NCBI RefSeq assembly: GCF_018687535.1
Contig: NZ_CP061295.1
Coordinates: 1,550,001 to 1,614,000 of the forward strand
Length of the DNA stretch: 64,000 nt
Source of the DNA: Polynucleobacter sp. MWH-S4W17
GTDB taxonomy: Bacteria; Pseudomonadota; Gammaproteobacteria; Burkholderiales; Burkholderiaceae
Direction of reading: 5' to 3'
In this document: positions 15,897 to 25,719 of the stretch, piece after piece
Layout of the letters: each line of letters begins with the position of its first letter
Position numbering within the stretch: the first letter of the stretch is position 1
Translations under genes and position numbers: made by a program
The notes under the pieces: model-generated
Database searches by the model: none
The model's input: only the letters and a program-made list of their open reading frames with translations
Told to the model about the DNA's origin: nothing

Positions 15897-17354
15897 TTAA
15901 CGGGGAATAATAAAAGTAGATTTCTCTTCGCGAGTTCTCGTAATTAACTCGTCACCTGACATCTCATGGGCAACTACATCAAAATGAATTGGGTAGTTAC
16001 CAGCCTCATTCGCTCCAACATCGGCGCTCACCTTGATCGGCATCAGAAGATTGCTAGCTGGCCCAACCTCAATCTCGGTAACAATCTGCCCTTGTGAATT
16101 AAGCACTTTTAACCCATCCAAACCAAGCGCCTTCACCTGCACATTCATATTATTTTCTGATGCATTCATGATTTGAATGCGATAAATATTTTCAATCCTT
16201 ACACCCTCGACCTCGCGCGCCAACGCTCCACGATCACGCATCACATCAACCCTTAATGGGTTTCGGGTGGCGAGAGAAACTAGAAAAGCGGCTGTAAGCA
16301 CAGTAATAAAAGCGGTGTAGATCAATACGCGCGGACGCAAAATATGACGAATCGCACTTTGATTGGACTCTTTATCCTCAATGGCACGCTCAGTCGTATA
16401 GCGAATGAGTCCTTTTGGATAATCTACCTTCTCCATCACTTGATCGCATGCATCAATACAGGCACCGCAACCAATACACATATATTGCAAGCCATCACGA
16501 ATATCAATACCAGTAGGGCAAACTTGAACACAAATACTGCAGTCAACACAATCACCTAAACCTAGAGAAGCTTGATCTGCAGATTTACTGCGGCTACCCC
16601 TGGGTTCACCACGCACTTTGTCGTATGTAACCAAGAATGTATCTTTATCCACCATCACACTTTGGAAGCGTGCATATGGGCACATATATTTACAAACCTG
16701 CTCACGCATAAACCCTGCATTACCCCAGGTTGCAAAGCTATAGAAGCACAACCAGAAAGTCTGCCATGGGCCCAAAGACAGGTGAATTAATGCAGAACCT
16801 AAGGTGCTAATTGGGGTGAAATACCCAATAAAAGTAAAGCCTGTCCAGAATGCAATCAATAACCAGAGGAAATGCTTCGTAATCTTTAAGCGCCATTTAC
16901 GGAAACCCCAAGGCCACTCTTCGCCATCTAATCGAATCCGCGCAAAACGGTCTCCCTCAACCTTGCGCTCGATCCACATAAAGATTTCGGTATAGACAGT
17001 CTGCGGACAGGCGTATCCACAAAAAAGACGCCCGGCAACTGCAGTAAACAGAAATAAAGCGAGCGCGGAAAGAATCAATAACAGGGTAAGATAAATCACG
17101 TCTTGTGGCCATAACACGAGGCCAAAGATGTAAAACTTACGCTGAATTAAATCAAAAAGAACTGCTTGACGGCCATTCCAACTAACCCATGGCAAGCCAT
17201 AAAAGAGCAGCTGAGTAGCAAATACCAGAATGAGGCGCCAGCGGGCAAAGAGCCCAGACACTGAACGCGGATAAATCTTTCGCCGGACCTCGTAAAGAGA
17301 CTCCTCAATAACTTCTATCGGAACAGGTTTCCCACCCGGCGGAATATATGGCAC
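15897..17354 (-). CDS. ccoG: cytochrome c oxidase accessory protein CcoG (FixG)
   Basis: A 485-residue membrane iron-sulfur protein. Several helices occupy the N-terminal 210 residues, including GYACPQTVYTEIFMW, followed by a double ferredoxin-type domain with CVDCSICVQVCPTG and CIGCGACIDACDQV (two [4Fe-4S] sites), one more helix, and a C-terminal periplasmic Ig-like domain. CcoG is proposed to reduce copper during CuB insertion into cbb3 oxidase. It starts 12 bp after ccoP, as in most cco operons. All eight cluster cysteines are present. Confidence 0.95.
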   Translation of the reverse strand: MPYIPPGGKPVPIEVIEESLYEVRRKIYPRSVSGLFARWRLILVFATQLLFYGLPWVSWNGRQAVLFDLIQRKFYIFGLVLWPQDVIYLTLLLILSALALFLFTAVAGRLFCGYACPQTVYTEIFMWIERKVEGDRFARIRLDGEEWPWGFRKWRLKITKHFLWLLIAFWTGFTFIGYFTPISTLGSALIHLSLGPWQTFWLCFYSFATWGNAGFMREQVCKYMCPYARFQSVMVDKDTFLVTYDKVRGEPRGSRSKSADQASLGLGDCVDCSICVQVCPTGIDIRDGLQYMCIGCGACIDACDQVMEKVDYPKGLIRYTTERAIEDKESNQSAIRHILRPRVLIYTAFITVLTAAFLVSLATRNPLRVDVMRDRGALAREVEGVRIENIYRIQIMNASENNMNVQVKALGLDGLKVLNSQGQIVTEIEVGPASNLLMPIKVSADVGANEAGNYPIHFDVVAHEMSGDELITRTREEKSTFIIPR

Positions 17355-17366
17355 TAATTACTAATC

Positions 17367-18293
17367 TTATTTAGCTGTTGCCGGTTGTTTACTGTTAGAT
17401 AAACCCCAGACATAAGCTGTTAACACCTGGATCTTCTCAGGACTCAATACCTTGTCTTGAGCAGGCATCATTGCCATACGTCCCTTAGTTACCGTTTCAA
17501 TAATCGTCGCTTCTGAACCGCCATATAACCAAGTTTTATCAGTTAAATTTGGTGCGCCAATAGCAATATTTCCTTTGGCATCAGGACCATGACAGGCTAC
17601 GCAGTTTGCAGCGAATACTTGTGCGCCACGAGCTGCTTTAGCATCCTCTGCAGACAGACCAGAAAGGCTACGTACATAGTTAGCAACATCCACAATTTGA
17701 TTGCTATCCAACTGTGGGAATGGAGGCATTACACCGCCACGACCATAGGTAATGGATGCTTTGATATTTTCTGGTGAACCCCCATAGAGCCAGTCACCAT
17801 CAGTCAAATTAGGGAAGCCTTTTGCACCACCAGCATCAGAGCCATGGCACTGTGCACAAGAATTTAAGAAGAGGCGTTGACCCATTTCACGGGCTTTAGG
17901 ATCGGCCGCTACTTGCTCAATGTCCATCTTGACGTATTTCGCATAAACAGGCCTAAGCTCATCATTAGCATTAGTCATAGATTGCATTAGCGATCCATCA
18001 GTGCTATAGCCCAACACTCCAGGAAACGATCCAAGACCGGGGAATAAAACCAAATAAACCAATCCGAAGATACAAGAGAGCAAGAACATCCACATCCACC
18101 AACGTGGCAATGGATTGTTTAACTCACGCAGATCGCCATCCCATACGTGACCCGTATCAGCAACCGCACCATCGGCCGTATGCACAACCTTAGCTTTCCT
18201 TTGGGAGAACAAAAGCCAGATACACCAGAAAATTCCAACTAATGCAACTAAGGCGATGTAAGCACTCCAACCACTGCTAAAAAAGTCACTCAT
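17367..18293 (-). CDS. ccoP: cbb3-type cytochrome c oxidase subunit III, CcoP
   Basis: A 308-residue di-haem c subunit. Two N-terminal hydrophobic segments (about 12-30 and 66-86) anchor it, followed by WDGDLRELNNPLPRWW, the conserved linker of CcoP. Haem-binding motifs are CAQCH at 146-150 and CVACH at 231-235, each in a repeated cytochrome c fold with the axial methionines in GGVMPPFP and MAMMPAQ. It passes electrons from soluble cytochrome c towards CcoO and CcoN. The start overlaps the ccoQ stop by 4 bp. Attachment of its haems needs the ccm genes further along the window. Confidence 0.96.
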   Translation of the reverse strand: MSDFFSSGWSAYIALVALVGIFWCIWLLFSQRKAKVVHTADGAVADTGHVWDGDLRELNNPLPRWWMWMFLLSCIFGLVYLVLFPGLGSFPGVLGYSTDGSLMQSMTNANDELRPVYAKYVKMDIEQVAADPKAREMGQRLFLNSCAQCHGSDAGGAKGFPNLTDGDWLYGGSPENIKASITYGRGGVMPPFPQLDSNQIVDVANYVRSLSGLSAEDAKAARGAQVFAANCVACHGPDAKGNIAIGAPNLTDKTWLYGGSEATIIETVTKGRMAMMPAQDKVLSPEKIQVLTAYVWGLSNSKQPATAK

Positions 18294-18457
18294 GATTTGT
18301 CCTTACTAAATTCATCCGGAAGATCAAATGGAAGCTCTGCTGATTCCCGATTTGCTTTTTTGCGACCGGGAGACCAAGCCCACAAAACAATTCCTACAAA
18401 AAAGACAAGGCCTATTACCGTAGAAAATGCCGAGAGGTAGGGAGTGATCTGTTCCAT
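18290..18457 (-). CDS. ccoQ: cbb3-type oxidase subunit IV, CcoQ
   Basis: A 55-residue single-helix protein that I read directly from the minus strand: it begins MEQITPYLSAFSTVIGLVFF, continues through VGIVLWAWSPGRKKANRE, and ends in a polar tail rich in acidic residues. Size, the WAWSPGRK end of the helix and the position between ccoO and ccoP are those of CcoQ (FixQ), which stabilises the oxidase complex. The stop codon overlaps the ccoP start (ATGA). It starts 35 bp after ccoO. Confidence 0.92.
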   Translation of the reverse strand: MEQITPYLSAFSTVIGLVFFVGIVLWAWSPGRKKANRESAELPFDLPDEFSKDKS

Positions 18458-18492
18458 TTGATTTAAGTAGTTTTAATTAATAACCTTGTTGA

Positions 18493-19143
18493 TTACTTCG
18501 CCACAACTTCTTCAACAGTAATATAGCGACGCGTAATACCTAATCCTTGCAGGTATGCAACTAATGCATCCAACTCCGTCTTACCCTCTAACTCTGCAGG
18601 TGCATTTGCAATCATTTCATCAGTGTATGGAACGCCTAAACGACGCATGGCAACCATATGTGACTGAATAGAGCTTGCATCTGCCGCATTTTTTCCGAGC
18701 CATGGATAAGCAGGCATATTTGACTCAGGCACCACATCGCGTGGGTTATTTAAGTGGATCTGATGCCAAGCATCTGAATAGCGTCCACCTACACGAGCTA
18801 AATCTGGGCCTGTACGCTTACTGCCCCATAGAAATGGATGGTCATATACAGACTCGCCAGCCAAAGAGTAAGGGCCGTAGCGCTCGACTTCAGAACGCAA
18901 AGTCCGTATCTGTTGTGAATGGCAACCAACACAACCTTCACGTTGATAGATATCGCGGCCAGCTAAACGTAAAGCTGTGTATGGAACAACGCCAGGGCTA
19001 GGCTCAGTCGTAGTGTGCTGGAAAAAGAGTGGAACAATTTGCACCAACCCTGCAATCGATACCACCACGATCGTTGCAATAATTAACCAACCAACGTTTT
19101 TCTCAAGCGTTCCGTGGGAAAAGAATTTATTTTCGCTAGACAT
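18493..19143 (-). CDS. ccoO: cbb3-type cytochrome c oxidase subunit II, CcoO
   Basis: A 216-residue mono-haem c subunit with one N-terminal transmembrane helix (about 18-40) and a periplasmic cytochrome c domain. The haem site is CVGCH at 71-75 within [17 protein letters not shown], and the axial methionine is in [10 protein letters not shown]. Both are characteristic of CcoO/FixO. It lies 12 bp downstream of ccoN and carries electrons from CcoP to the catalytic subunit. Length is in the usual range of about 200-240. Confidence 0.96.
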   Translation of the reverse strand: MSSENKFFSHGTLEKNVGWLIIATIVVVSIAGLVQIVPLFFQHTTTEPSPGVVPYTALRLAGRDIYQREGCVGCHSQQIRTLRSEVERYGPYSLAGESVYDHPFLWGSKRTGPDLARVGGRYSDAWHQIHLNNPRDVVPESNMPAYPWLGKNAADASSIQSHMVAMRRLGVPYTDEMIANAPAELEGKTELDALVAYLQGLGITRRYITVEEVVAK

Positions 19144-19155
19144 TTTCTTCTCCTT

Positions 19156-20628
19156 TTAGTGTTCAGCAACGGCCATTGGAATAGGCGCATTTACAAAAGT
19201 TTTACCCTGCACTGTTTTGAAGACGTTGTACGCCATCAAGAACATGCCGCTTAGATAGCACAAGCCGCCCATCAAACGAATGACATAGAAAGGGAAAGTC
19301 GCTTTAACAGACTCGACAAAGCTGTATGTCAACGTGCCATCTGGTTCAAATGCTCTCCACATCAAACCTTGCATAACACCGGCAATCCACATTGCAGCGA
19401 TATAAAGAACAACACCAATAGTGGCAATCCAGAAATGCAACTCAATCCACTTGGTGTTGTACATTTCTTTTTGCCCAACCAAGCGTGGAATTAGATAGTA
19501 GAGAGAACCAATAGTAATCATGGCTACCCAACCTAAAGCTCCAGAGTGCACGTGTCCAATAGTCCAGTCTGTGTAGTGAGACAAACTGTTCACTGTCTTG
19601 ATGGACATCATGGAGCCTTCAAAAGTAGACATACCGTAGAAGGACAATGCTACTACCAAGAATTTTAAGATTGGATCACGACGTAATTTATACCAAGCGC
19701 CAGACAATGTCATGATGCCGTTGATCATGCCGCCCCAAGAAGGAGCTAGTAAAATTAAAGAGAACACAGTACCGAGCGACTGAGTCCAGTCGGGCAAAGA
19801 AGTGTGTTGCAAGTGGTGAGGGCCTGCCCACATATACGTAAAGTTCAAAGCCCAGAAGTGAACAATCGACAAACGATATGAATAGATTGGACGCTCAGCC
19901 TGCTTTGGAATGAAGTAATACATCATGCCCAAGAAGCTAGTAGTCAAGAAGAAGCCTACTGCGTTGTGACCATACCACCACTGAACCATCGCGTCTTGTA
20001 CCCCAGCATATGCGGAATAGGACTTCCATAATGTTGCAGGCATCTCTAAGTTATTAAAGATATGCAGAATGGCAATAGTCAGAATATATGCACCGAAGAA
20101 CCAGTTCGAAACGTAAATATGTTTCGTTTTGCGCTTCATGATGGTGCCAAAGAAAACAACTGCGTAAGCTACCCAAACTACAGTGATCAAAATATCAATC
20201 GGCCACTCAAGCTCAGCGTATTCTTTTGAGGTTGATATGCCCAATGGCAATGTCACTGCAGCCAGCACAATAACTGCCTGCCAACCCCAGAAGGTAAAGG
20301 CTGCTAGCTTGTCACAAAACAAACGCGCCTGACATGTACGCTGAACGATGTAATAGGATGTTGCGAATAAAGCTGATCCACCAAAAGCAAAAATCACTGC
20401 ATTAGTGTGCAAAGGACGCAAGCGACCATAGCTCAGCCAAGGAATATTAAAAGTGATTTCAGGCCAGATCAACTGGGCTGCGAGGATAACTCCCACAAGC
20501 ATGCCAACAATTCCCCAAAGCACAGTAACGATGGCAAATTGGCTGACAACCTTGTAATTGAAGGTATCTTGATTACTCCCCACGGTAAGTCCCATGGTTT
20601 CTCCTTTTTTGTGACCAAACAGCGACAT
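19156..20628 (-). CDS. ccoN: cbb3-type cytochrome c oxidase subunit I, CcoN
   Basis: The 490-residue catalytic subunit of the high-affinity terminal oxidase, about 12 helices. Haem and copper ligands are visible: [15 protein letters not shown] (low-spin haem b histidine), [11 protein letters not shown] with the CuB histidine, [13 protein letters not shown] with the paired CuB histidines, and [11 protein letters not shown] with the haem b3 ligands. It lacks the CuA subunit partners of aa3 oxidases, as expected. It is the first structural gene of the operon, 55 bp downstream of a perfect FNR box, so it should be induced when oxygen is low. Confidence 0.97.
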   Translation of the reverse strand: MSLFGHKKGETMGLTVGSNQDTFNYKVVSQFAIVTVLWGIVGMLVGVILAAQLIWPEITFNIPWLSYGRLRPLHTNAVIFAFGGSALFATSYYIVQRTCQARLFCDKLAAFTFWGWQAVIVLAAVTLPLGISTSKEYAELEWPIDILITVVWVAYAVVFFGTIMKRKTKHIYVSNWFFGAYILTIAILHIFNNLEMPATLWKSYSAYAGVQDAMVQWWYGHNAVGFFLTTSFLGMMYYFIPKQAERPIYSYRLSIVHFWALNFTYMWAGPHHLQHTSLPDWTQSLGTVFSLILLAPSWGGMINGIMTLSGAWYKLRRDPILKFLVVALSFYGMSTFEGSMMSIKTVNSLSHYTDWTIGHVHSGALGWVAMITIGSLYYLIPRLVGQKEMYNTKWIELHFWIATIGVVLYIAAMWIAGVMQGLMWRAFEPDGTLTYSFVESVKATFPFYVIRLMGGLCYLSGMFLMAYNVFKTVQGKTFVNAPIPMAVAEH

Positions 20629-20648
20629 AATCCAAATAGACTGGATTG

Positions 20649-20690
20649 ATTATCAAAGTAGAGCTCTAAGGGGGATTTGATCTATATCAA
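20649..20690 (-). promoter_or_regulatory. FNR-dependent class II promoter of ccoNOQP
   Basis: TTGATCTATATCAA (20677-20690) is a perfect palindromic FNR box, TTGAT-N4-ATCAA. On the minus strand a -10 element GATAAT lies at 20649-20654. If transcription starts near 20642, the box is centred at -41.5 and the hexamer at -12 to -7, which is the standard geometry for FNR activation. The start codon of ccoN follows about 14 bp later. Seen directly; use in vivo is inference. Confidence 0.88.
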
Positions 20691-20785
20691 AAAGGGTGGG
20701 ACAAATTCAGATTGAACCTCAAAGGGAAACCCTAGATTTCTTGAGCTATTTAGATATATAGCTATTTTTGAGAGTGTTTACTAAC

Positions 20786-20941
20786 TTATTTGGATTTTGG
20801 GGTGTCATCATCCATCAAAATCGCCTCACCGGGACCGTCTAAATCGTCAAATTGACCATTTTTTATGGACCAGTTCAAAATCCAGACCAAAAGGCCAATT
20901 AAAACCAAAGAAACGGGAATGAGAAGAAATAGGCTTTCCAT
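20786..20941 (-). CDS. ccoS: cbb3-type oxidase assembly protein CcoS
   Basis: A 51-residue protein read directly from the minus strand. It starts MESLFLLIPVSLVLIGLLVW, a single transmembrane helix, then has WSIKNGQFDDLDGPGEAIL. The last phrase, with F-D-D-L-D-x-P and L followed by acidic residues, is the CcoS signature. CcoS is required for haem and copper cofactor insertion into CcoN. The gene starts 9 bp after the end of ccoI, as in most cco assembly operons, and precedes the FNR promoter of ccoN. Confidence 0.92.
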   Translation of the reverse strand: MESLFLLIPVSLVLIGLLVWILNWSIKNGQFDDLDGPGEAILMDDDTPKSK

Positions 20942-20950
20942 CTCTATAGT

Positions 20951-23407
20951 CTAAGCCTTTCGTAAACGCCAGGCATTTAAAGTCACGGCTAACGAAGAAA
21001 GTGACATTCCGATCCCGGCAACCCAGGGATTTACCAAACCCATCATTGCAGCAGGTATAGCGAGCAAGTTGTAAGCTAAGGCCCACCATAAATTTTCTTT
21101 AATGATCATGTGAGTTTTATCAGCTAGCAACAAAGTTTTTGCTAATGACTCCAAAGAGCTGGCCGTCAGAATTGCATCGGCTCCAGCAGCAGCTAATGGT
21201 GCGCCAGCACCAACCGCAATAGAGATATCTGCACGGGCAAGCAAAGGCGCATCGTTCACACCATCCCCAATAGCCCATACAAAACAACCTTCTTTTTGTA
21301 ATCTTTCGATGTAGTCATACTTATCTTCAGGCGTACAGCCGCCTTGATAGTGCTCGATACCAACATGCTGAGCCCACCATGCAACCGTGGCGCGATCATC
21401 ACCAGACACTAAATGCACTGCAATCTTTCTAGACTTCACTACTTTTAGGAATTGCTCTAACCCTGCTCTAGGCGTGTCCAAAAATACAAAGCTAGCTATC
21501 AATCCTTGCGCATCCGCTAAATGAACCTGACCGTATTGCCCTAATTGCGCACTCTGCTCTAACCCCAGCCACAATGGACTTCCCAAGCGATACTCGCCCG
21601 AACTTAAACCTTTTCCCAGTTGATTAATCACTGGCTCACTCAATATAGGTAAAGATAGATTTTCAGAGGTGCTAGCACGTATCAAAGAAAGCGCCAACGG
21701 ATGTCTTTGCCCCGCCTCTAATGCCGTAGCTAAGGCTAACGCATCTTCACGTCGATAGCCCGTACGCAAATTAGTGATCTCTTGCAACTCTGGCTGACCC
21801 ATCGTTAGCGTGCCGGTTTTATCTAACACTAAGTCAGTTGCTTTTACTAAACCTTCCATTACATGGCCACGCACAATTAGCAAACCCAATTTAGTTACGG
21901 CGCCCTGAGCTGCTGCCATAGCAGTTGGCACTGCTAGCGATAAAGCACAGGGACAACTGGCTACTAGAACGGAAACTAAAACCGTCCATGCACGACTAGG
22001 GTCGAAGTAAAGCCAGATAGCCGACGAAGCAAACGCACCAAATAGTAGGAAGGCAACAAAATAAGCAGTCCACTTTTCAGCCAGACTCACCATGACTGGT
22101 TTAGCTAGCAATGCTTGATCCAGTAAGGAAGCAATACCTGCTATGCGGGTTGATTGCCCCACTGCCTCAATTCGCATGAGCAATGGATTGAGAATATTAT
22201 GAGTGCCAGCGTACACACGGTCACCAATCTTTTTCTCAACTGGCTTAGATTCGCCTGTGAGCAAAGACTCGTCTAAGGCGCTCACATTTTCAATCAAGAC
22301 ACCGTCAGCAGGCACCACCTCCCCCGGGGAAACTCGTAATACTTCTCCAGGATTGCAATTAACCACGGGAACCACTTCAATTTCTTGTGATGCCGGGTAG
22401 CTCAATGCCCGTTCACATGTTGCAGGTAGTTGTTTAGCTAAGGCCTCTGCTCCACCTTGCGCATCTTGTCTTGCTAATAGCTCCACATATCTGGCCGCCA
22501 AGATAAATGCTACAAACATGGTGATGGAATCAAAATATGTGTGCCCAACACCGGCAACTAAATTAATGGTGCCCGCAGTAAATGCCAAAGCCAAAGCCAA
22601 AGCGATAGGAACATCCATTCCCAACATATGCGTTTGCTTAAACGACTGAACACTTCGCCAAGCAGACTGGAATATAGGTCCTGCTGAGTAGACCATCACA
22701 GGGACAGTCAATAACCAGCTAGTCCAACCTAAAAGAATCTCAAATTCCGGAGTGATGTCAGCGCCGACATACGTAGGCCAGGCATACATCATGACTTGCA
22801 TCATGCCCAGCATTGCTACACCTAGTCGCAAAAGCAGGTGGCGTCTTTCCTTTTTAGCACGATCTAATGATTGGGAGGGCTCAAATGGCCAAGCCTCATA
22901 ACCAATGCGCTCAATTTCAAAAAGTAATCTTGCTAAGCTGGTTTTATCTGGGGAAAAACGCACCATTACCTTTTGAGTAACATAATTGATTTGCACATCC
23001 TTAACGCCTGCATTACGACGCAAATGTTGCTCGCACAGCCAAACACAAGCTGCACATCGAATTTTTTCTAAGCGCAGAGTGGTTTCAAGATCACCCTCCC
23101 CTCCAGATGTGCGGGTGAAACGACCTCGTAACGAAGGATCATCATAAGGTTTGAGTTTTTCTGGAATCTCATTGCTTACAAGATAAGCCGCCGGCTTATC
23201 ACCCGACTGAGAACGTCTGGCATAAAAAACCTCTAAGCCTTCTCCATGAATTGTTTGCGCGATTGCCATGCAACCTGGACAACAGAATGGACGCGTCTCA
23301 CCACCCAGTTCCGCCTCAGTTAATTCCCCTGGGAGAATCTGGCTTGAACAGTGATAGCAAACTAAAGCATTCTTTTTGTTCATCTGCTCATTTATTTGAT
23401 TACTCAT
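20951..23407 (-). CDS. ccoI: copper-exporting P1B-type ATPase for cbb3 assembly, CcoI
   Basis: An 818-residue heavy-metal P-type ATPase. The N-terminus has a cysteine-rich zinc-ribbon-like segment (CYHC at 17-20, CCPGC at 42-46), then a metal-binding domain with CAAC at 118-121, eight predicted helices, TGES at 384-387 (actuator), CPC at 485-487 in the transport helix, and the phosphorylation motif DKTGT at 529-533; GDGVNDAPLL is the hinge. CcoI (FixI, CtpA) sends copper across the inner membrane for CuB of cbb3 oxidase. The start overlaps the upstream MFS gene by 4 bp, an unusual coupling. Confidence 0.95.
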   Translation of the reverse strand: MSNQINEQMNKKNALVCYHCSSQILPGELTEAELGGETRPFCCPGCMAIAQTIHGEGLEVFYARRSQSGDKPAAYLVSNEIPEKLKPYDDPSLRGRFTRTSGGEGDLETTLRLEKIRCAACVWLCEQHLRRNAGVKDVQINYVTQKVMVRFSPDKTSLARLLFEIERIGYEAWPFEPSQSLDRAKKERRHLLLRLGVAMLGMMQVMMYAWPTYVGADITPEFEILLGWTSWLLTVPVMVYSAGPIFQSAWRSVQSFKQTHMLGMDVPIALALALAFTAGTINLVAGVGHTYFDSITMFVAFILAARYVELLARQDAQGGAEALAKQLPATCERALSYPASQEIEVVPVVNCNPGEVLRVSPGEVVPADGVLIENVSALDESLLTGESKPVEKKIGDRVYAGTHNILNPLLMRIEAVGQSTRIAGIASLLDQALLAKPVMVSLAEKWTAYFVAFLLFGAFASSAIWLYFDPSRAWTVLVSVLVASCPCALSLAVPTAMAAAQGAVTKLGLLIVRGHVMEGLVKATDLVLDKTGTLTMGQPELQEITNLRTGYRREDALALATALEAGQRHPLALSLIRASTSENLSLPILSEPVINQLGKGLSSGEYRLGSPLWLGLEQSAQLGQYGQVHLADAQGLIASFVFLDTPRAGLEQFLKVVKSRKIAVHLVSGDDRATVAWWAQHVGIEHYQGGCTPEDKYDYIERLQKEGCFVWAIGDGVNDAPLLARADISIAVGAGAPLAAAGADAILTASSLESLAKTLLLADKTHMIIKENLWWALAYNLLAIPAAMMGLVNPWVAGIGMSLSSLAVTLNAWRLRKA

Positions 23408-24639
23408 GCGTGCACTGAGCCGCCCCAGCCTCTACGTCGTTCGTAAATCACAAACAGAACGCCCCACATGACTACGGCAACGTATGCCCATATCCAGGCA
23501 ACTTGTGAAGTACGAGAACCAGAAATATCCAAGATGAAACCAAAAATAGCGGGGCCCAATAGGCCACCACCAAAACCCATCAATGAGTGCAGGCCCATTG
23601 CAGCGCCCTTGATATTTTCTTGTGCACTAATTACCAAGCCCGCAGTGAGCGTTGAGGAATCTGCCATGATGAATATGGCATGCCCAATAGCCAGAGCAAC
23701 AATCAACCACCACGACTGACCAGTTGAGCAAGCAAATGCAATACCGAATACAGCGCTAGTCAGCATCACAATACAAACCCACTTTTGACGCCCGACTCGC
23801 AGAGCAATTTCATTACCCAATATGGACGATGGCACACCAAAGAAATTAATCACCCCAGCTAAAGTAGTAGCCGTTAGGAAAAAATCTTCGCCAGAAGCAA
23901 CTGCACAAAAAGCAAAGAAGGCAACAATCCAGCTTCTCGATGCAAAGAGCTCTAGAGTGTGAGCGGTGTAACCGAAAATAAATCCTGCAGCATTTTTGTC
24001 CTGCAAAACCAACTTCCATTTATCCACCGGAAAGATATCGTGCAGACGAATATTGATTGGTCCTTGCCATTTCTCATGCTGAAGCGCTGGAATAAGCAAC
24101 AAGACAATCAGGAAAGCGCTGAACGGGCCCAAAGCAATCAAACCAAATACATAGCGCCAGCCAAGCCCACTTAGAATCCAGCCAGAACACAAATACGAAA
24201 ATCCAGTGCCAATGCCAAAGAAAGCGGTATAGAACGCGATGTGCCGCGTTAACTCACCAGACTGGATGCGATCAGACAAAATTTTCAGGCCAGGCATATA
24301 GGTACCAGCAAGACCAGCGCCATTTAGAGCCATAAAAAGTAGAGCCGTCCAAAAGTTATAAGCGAACAAACCCATGCCTAAAAGACCACAGCTTGCTGTG
24401 AGACCGCCTATTAAATAGACCTTACGCGCGTCCACCCGATCTGTTAAAGCCGTTGCTAAAGGAACGGCAAGCATGTAACCAAAGAAGAAAGCACTCGCAA
24501 TCAGGCCCGACTGCAAATTACTGAGATGCCACTCCTCTTGCAAAGTCGTTAACACGACAGCGTAGCAAGCAAAACCTAATAAAGCACAGGTTTGCGCTAG
24601 AAGCATAAGAGGGGTATAGCCAGCTGAACGAAAGCGCAT
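23404..24639 (-). CDS. MFS transporter translationally coupled to ccoI
   Basis: A 411-residue major facilitator protein with 12 predicted helices. The loop after helix 2 reads ALTDRVDARKVYL, a form of the MFS motif A, and helix 4 has GAGLAGTYMPGLKILSDRI. Methionine and histidine residues cluster in the second half (HAIFIMAD, AAMGLHSLMGF). Its stop overlaps the ccoI start in an ATGA, so both proteins should be made together. The copper importer CcoA of Rhodobacter, also an MFS protein needed for cbb3 oxidase, is a precedent, but I cannot show this is an orthologue; it could carry an organic acid instead. Confidence 0.78.
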   Translation of the reverse strand: MRFRSAGYTPLMLLAQTCALLGFACYAVVLTTLQEEWHLSNLQSGLIASAFFFGYMLAVPLATALTDRVDARKVYLIGGLTASCGLLGMGLFAYNFWTALLFMALNGAGLAGTYMPGLKILSDRIQSGELTRHIAFYTAFFGIGTGFSYLCSGWILSGLGWRYVFGLIALGPFSAFLIVLLLIPALQHEKWQGPINIRLHDIFPVDKWKLVLQDKNAAGFIFGYTAHTLELFASRSWIVAFFAFCAVASGEDFFLTATTLAGVINFFGVPSSILGNEIALRVGRQKWVCIVMLTSAVFGIAFACSTGQSWWLIVALAIGHAIFIMADSSTLTAGLVISAQENIKGAAMGLHSLMGFGGGLLGPAIFGFILDISGSRTSQVAWIWAYVAVVMWGVLFVIYERRRGWGGSVHA

Positions 24640-24724
24640 AGTTAGTCAGTAGAAACGTGAACTCATTCTACTCGCCCAGAACCAAATAGACCCGCTACAC
24701 TACAGAAAACAAGATGGAGACAGC

Positions 24725-25708
24725 ATGAATAGCAAATCTTTAATAGTTCGTTTATTGCAGATCGGGGCCGGCCTCATCATTGGCTCAGCAAGCCCCCTGG
24801 CATCAGCGGAAAACTACCCCTCAAAACCTATTAAAGCGATTGTTCCTTTTGCCCCTGGTAGCACAACCGATCAAATTGGACGTGCTTTTGCTGCAAAAAT
24901 GTCTGAGTCATTAGGCCAGCCCGTAGTTGTTGAAAATCGCCCTGGCGCAAATGGCCTGATTGGCGCAGATTTTGTGGCCAAGGCCCCCGCAGACGGCTAT
25001 ACGATTCTGTTCGGAACCAATAGCACCAACGCCGCCCTGAAGAGCTTGGTCAAAAATTTACCCTATAACCAAGACACCGCCTTTACTCCCATTGGATTTT
25101 TTGGATCTGCTCCACTCATTATTGCCATCAATAATGATGTGCCCGCTAAATCACTGAATGGCTTTGTATCTCTAGCAAAAGCTAATCCAGGAAAAGTGAC
25201 ATTTGCTTATGCAAGCACATCACAGCGCGTTTCATCAGAAATGCTGGCAAGCTTTGCTGATATCAAAATGATTGGGGTCTCATACAAGAGCGGCCCCAAT
25301 GCTATGACTGATTTAATTGGCGGTCAGGTGAATATGTTCACATCCGACTTTGGAGTTTCATTACCTCAGGTACAAGCAGGCAAAATCCGTGGCTTAGCTG
25401 TCACCTCCCTGAAGCGCTCGCCGGCTATTCCAGAGCTACCTACAGTAAATGAAGCATTGGGTATCAGAGGCTATGAACTTATCGCCTTCTTTGCGGCATT
25501 TGGTCCAGCGGGCATGCCGAAAGATGCCATCCTCAAACTCAATCAAGCCATCAACAGTGCAGCCAAATCAAAAGATCTAGTTGAGCGACTTTCAGCAAAT
25601 GGTTTTGAAACTCAGCCAGGAACGCCTGAAGCCCTTGGTCAAAAAATCAAACTAGAAACTGCTAAGTGGGCCAAAGCGATTAAAGAAGCTGGCATGGAGC
25701 CAGAGTAA
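24725..25708 (+). CDS. Bug-family tripartite tricarboxylate transporter substrate-binding protein
   Basis: A 327-residue periplasmic binding protein. A signal peptide ends near SASPLASAE, followed by NYPSKPIKAIVPFAPGSTTDQIGR, the opening of Bug (Bordetella uptake gene) proteins of the TTT system; VVVENRPGANGLIGADFVAK is the second signature. Bug proteins bind small carboxylates or other metabolites and are greatly expanded in betaproteobacteria, often, as here, without adjacent TctAB membrane genes. An AGATGGAGACAGC leader supplies the ribosome site. The ligand cannot be predicted. It converges on the 2OG-Fe oxygenase gene 11 bp away. Confidence 0.93.
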   Translation: MNSKSLIVRLLQIGAGLIIGSASPLASAENYPSKPIKAIVPFAPGSTTDQIGRAFAAKMSESLGQPVVVENRPGANGLIGADFVAKAPADGYTILFGTNSTNAALKSLVKNLPYNQDTAFTPIGFFGSAPLIIAINNDVPAKSLNGFVSLAKANPGKVTFAYASTSQRVSSEMLASFADIKMIGVSYKSGPNAMTDLIGGQVNMFTSDFGVSLPQVQAGKIRGLAVTSLKRSPAIPELPTVNEALGIRGYELIAFFAAFGPAGMPKDAILKLNQAINSAAKSKDLVERLSANGFETQPGTPEALGQKIKLETAKWAKAIKEAGMEPE

Positions 25709-25719
25709 ATCCAGTAGCC

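Noticed and set aside
20646..20657. Second FNR box TTGAT-ATCAA near ccoN
   Set aside because: The half-sites TTGAT and ATCAA are separated by a single T, not four bases. This stretch forms the -10 region instead.
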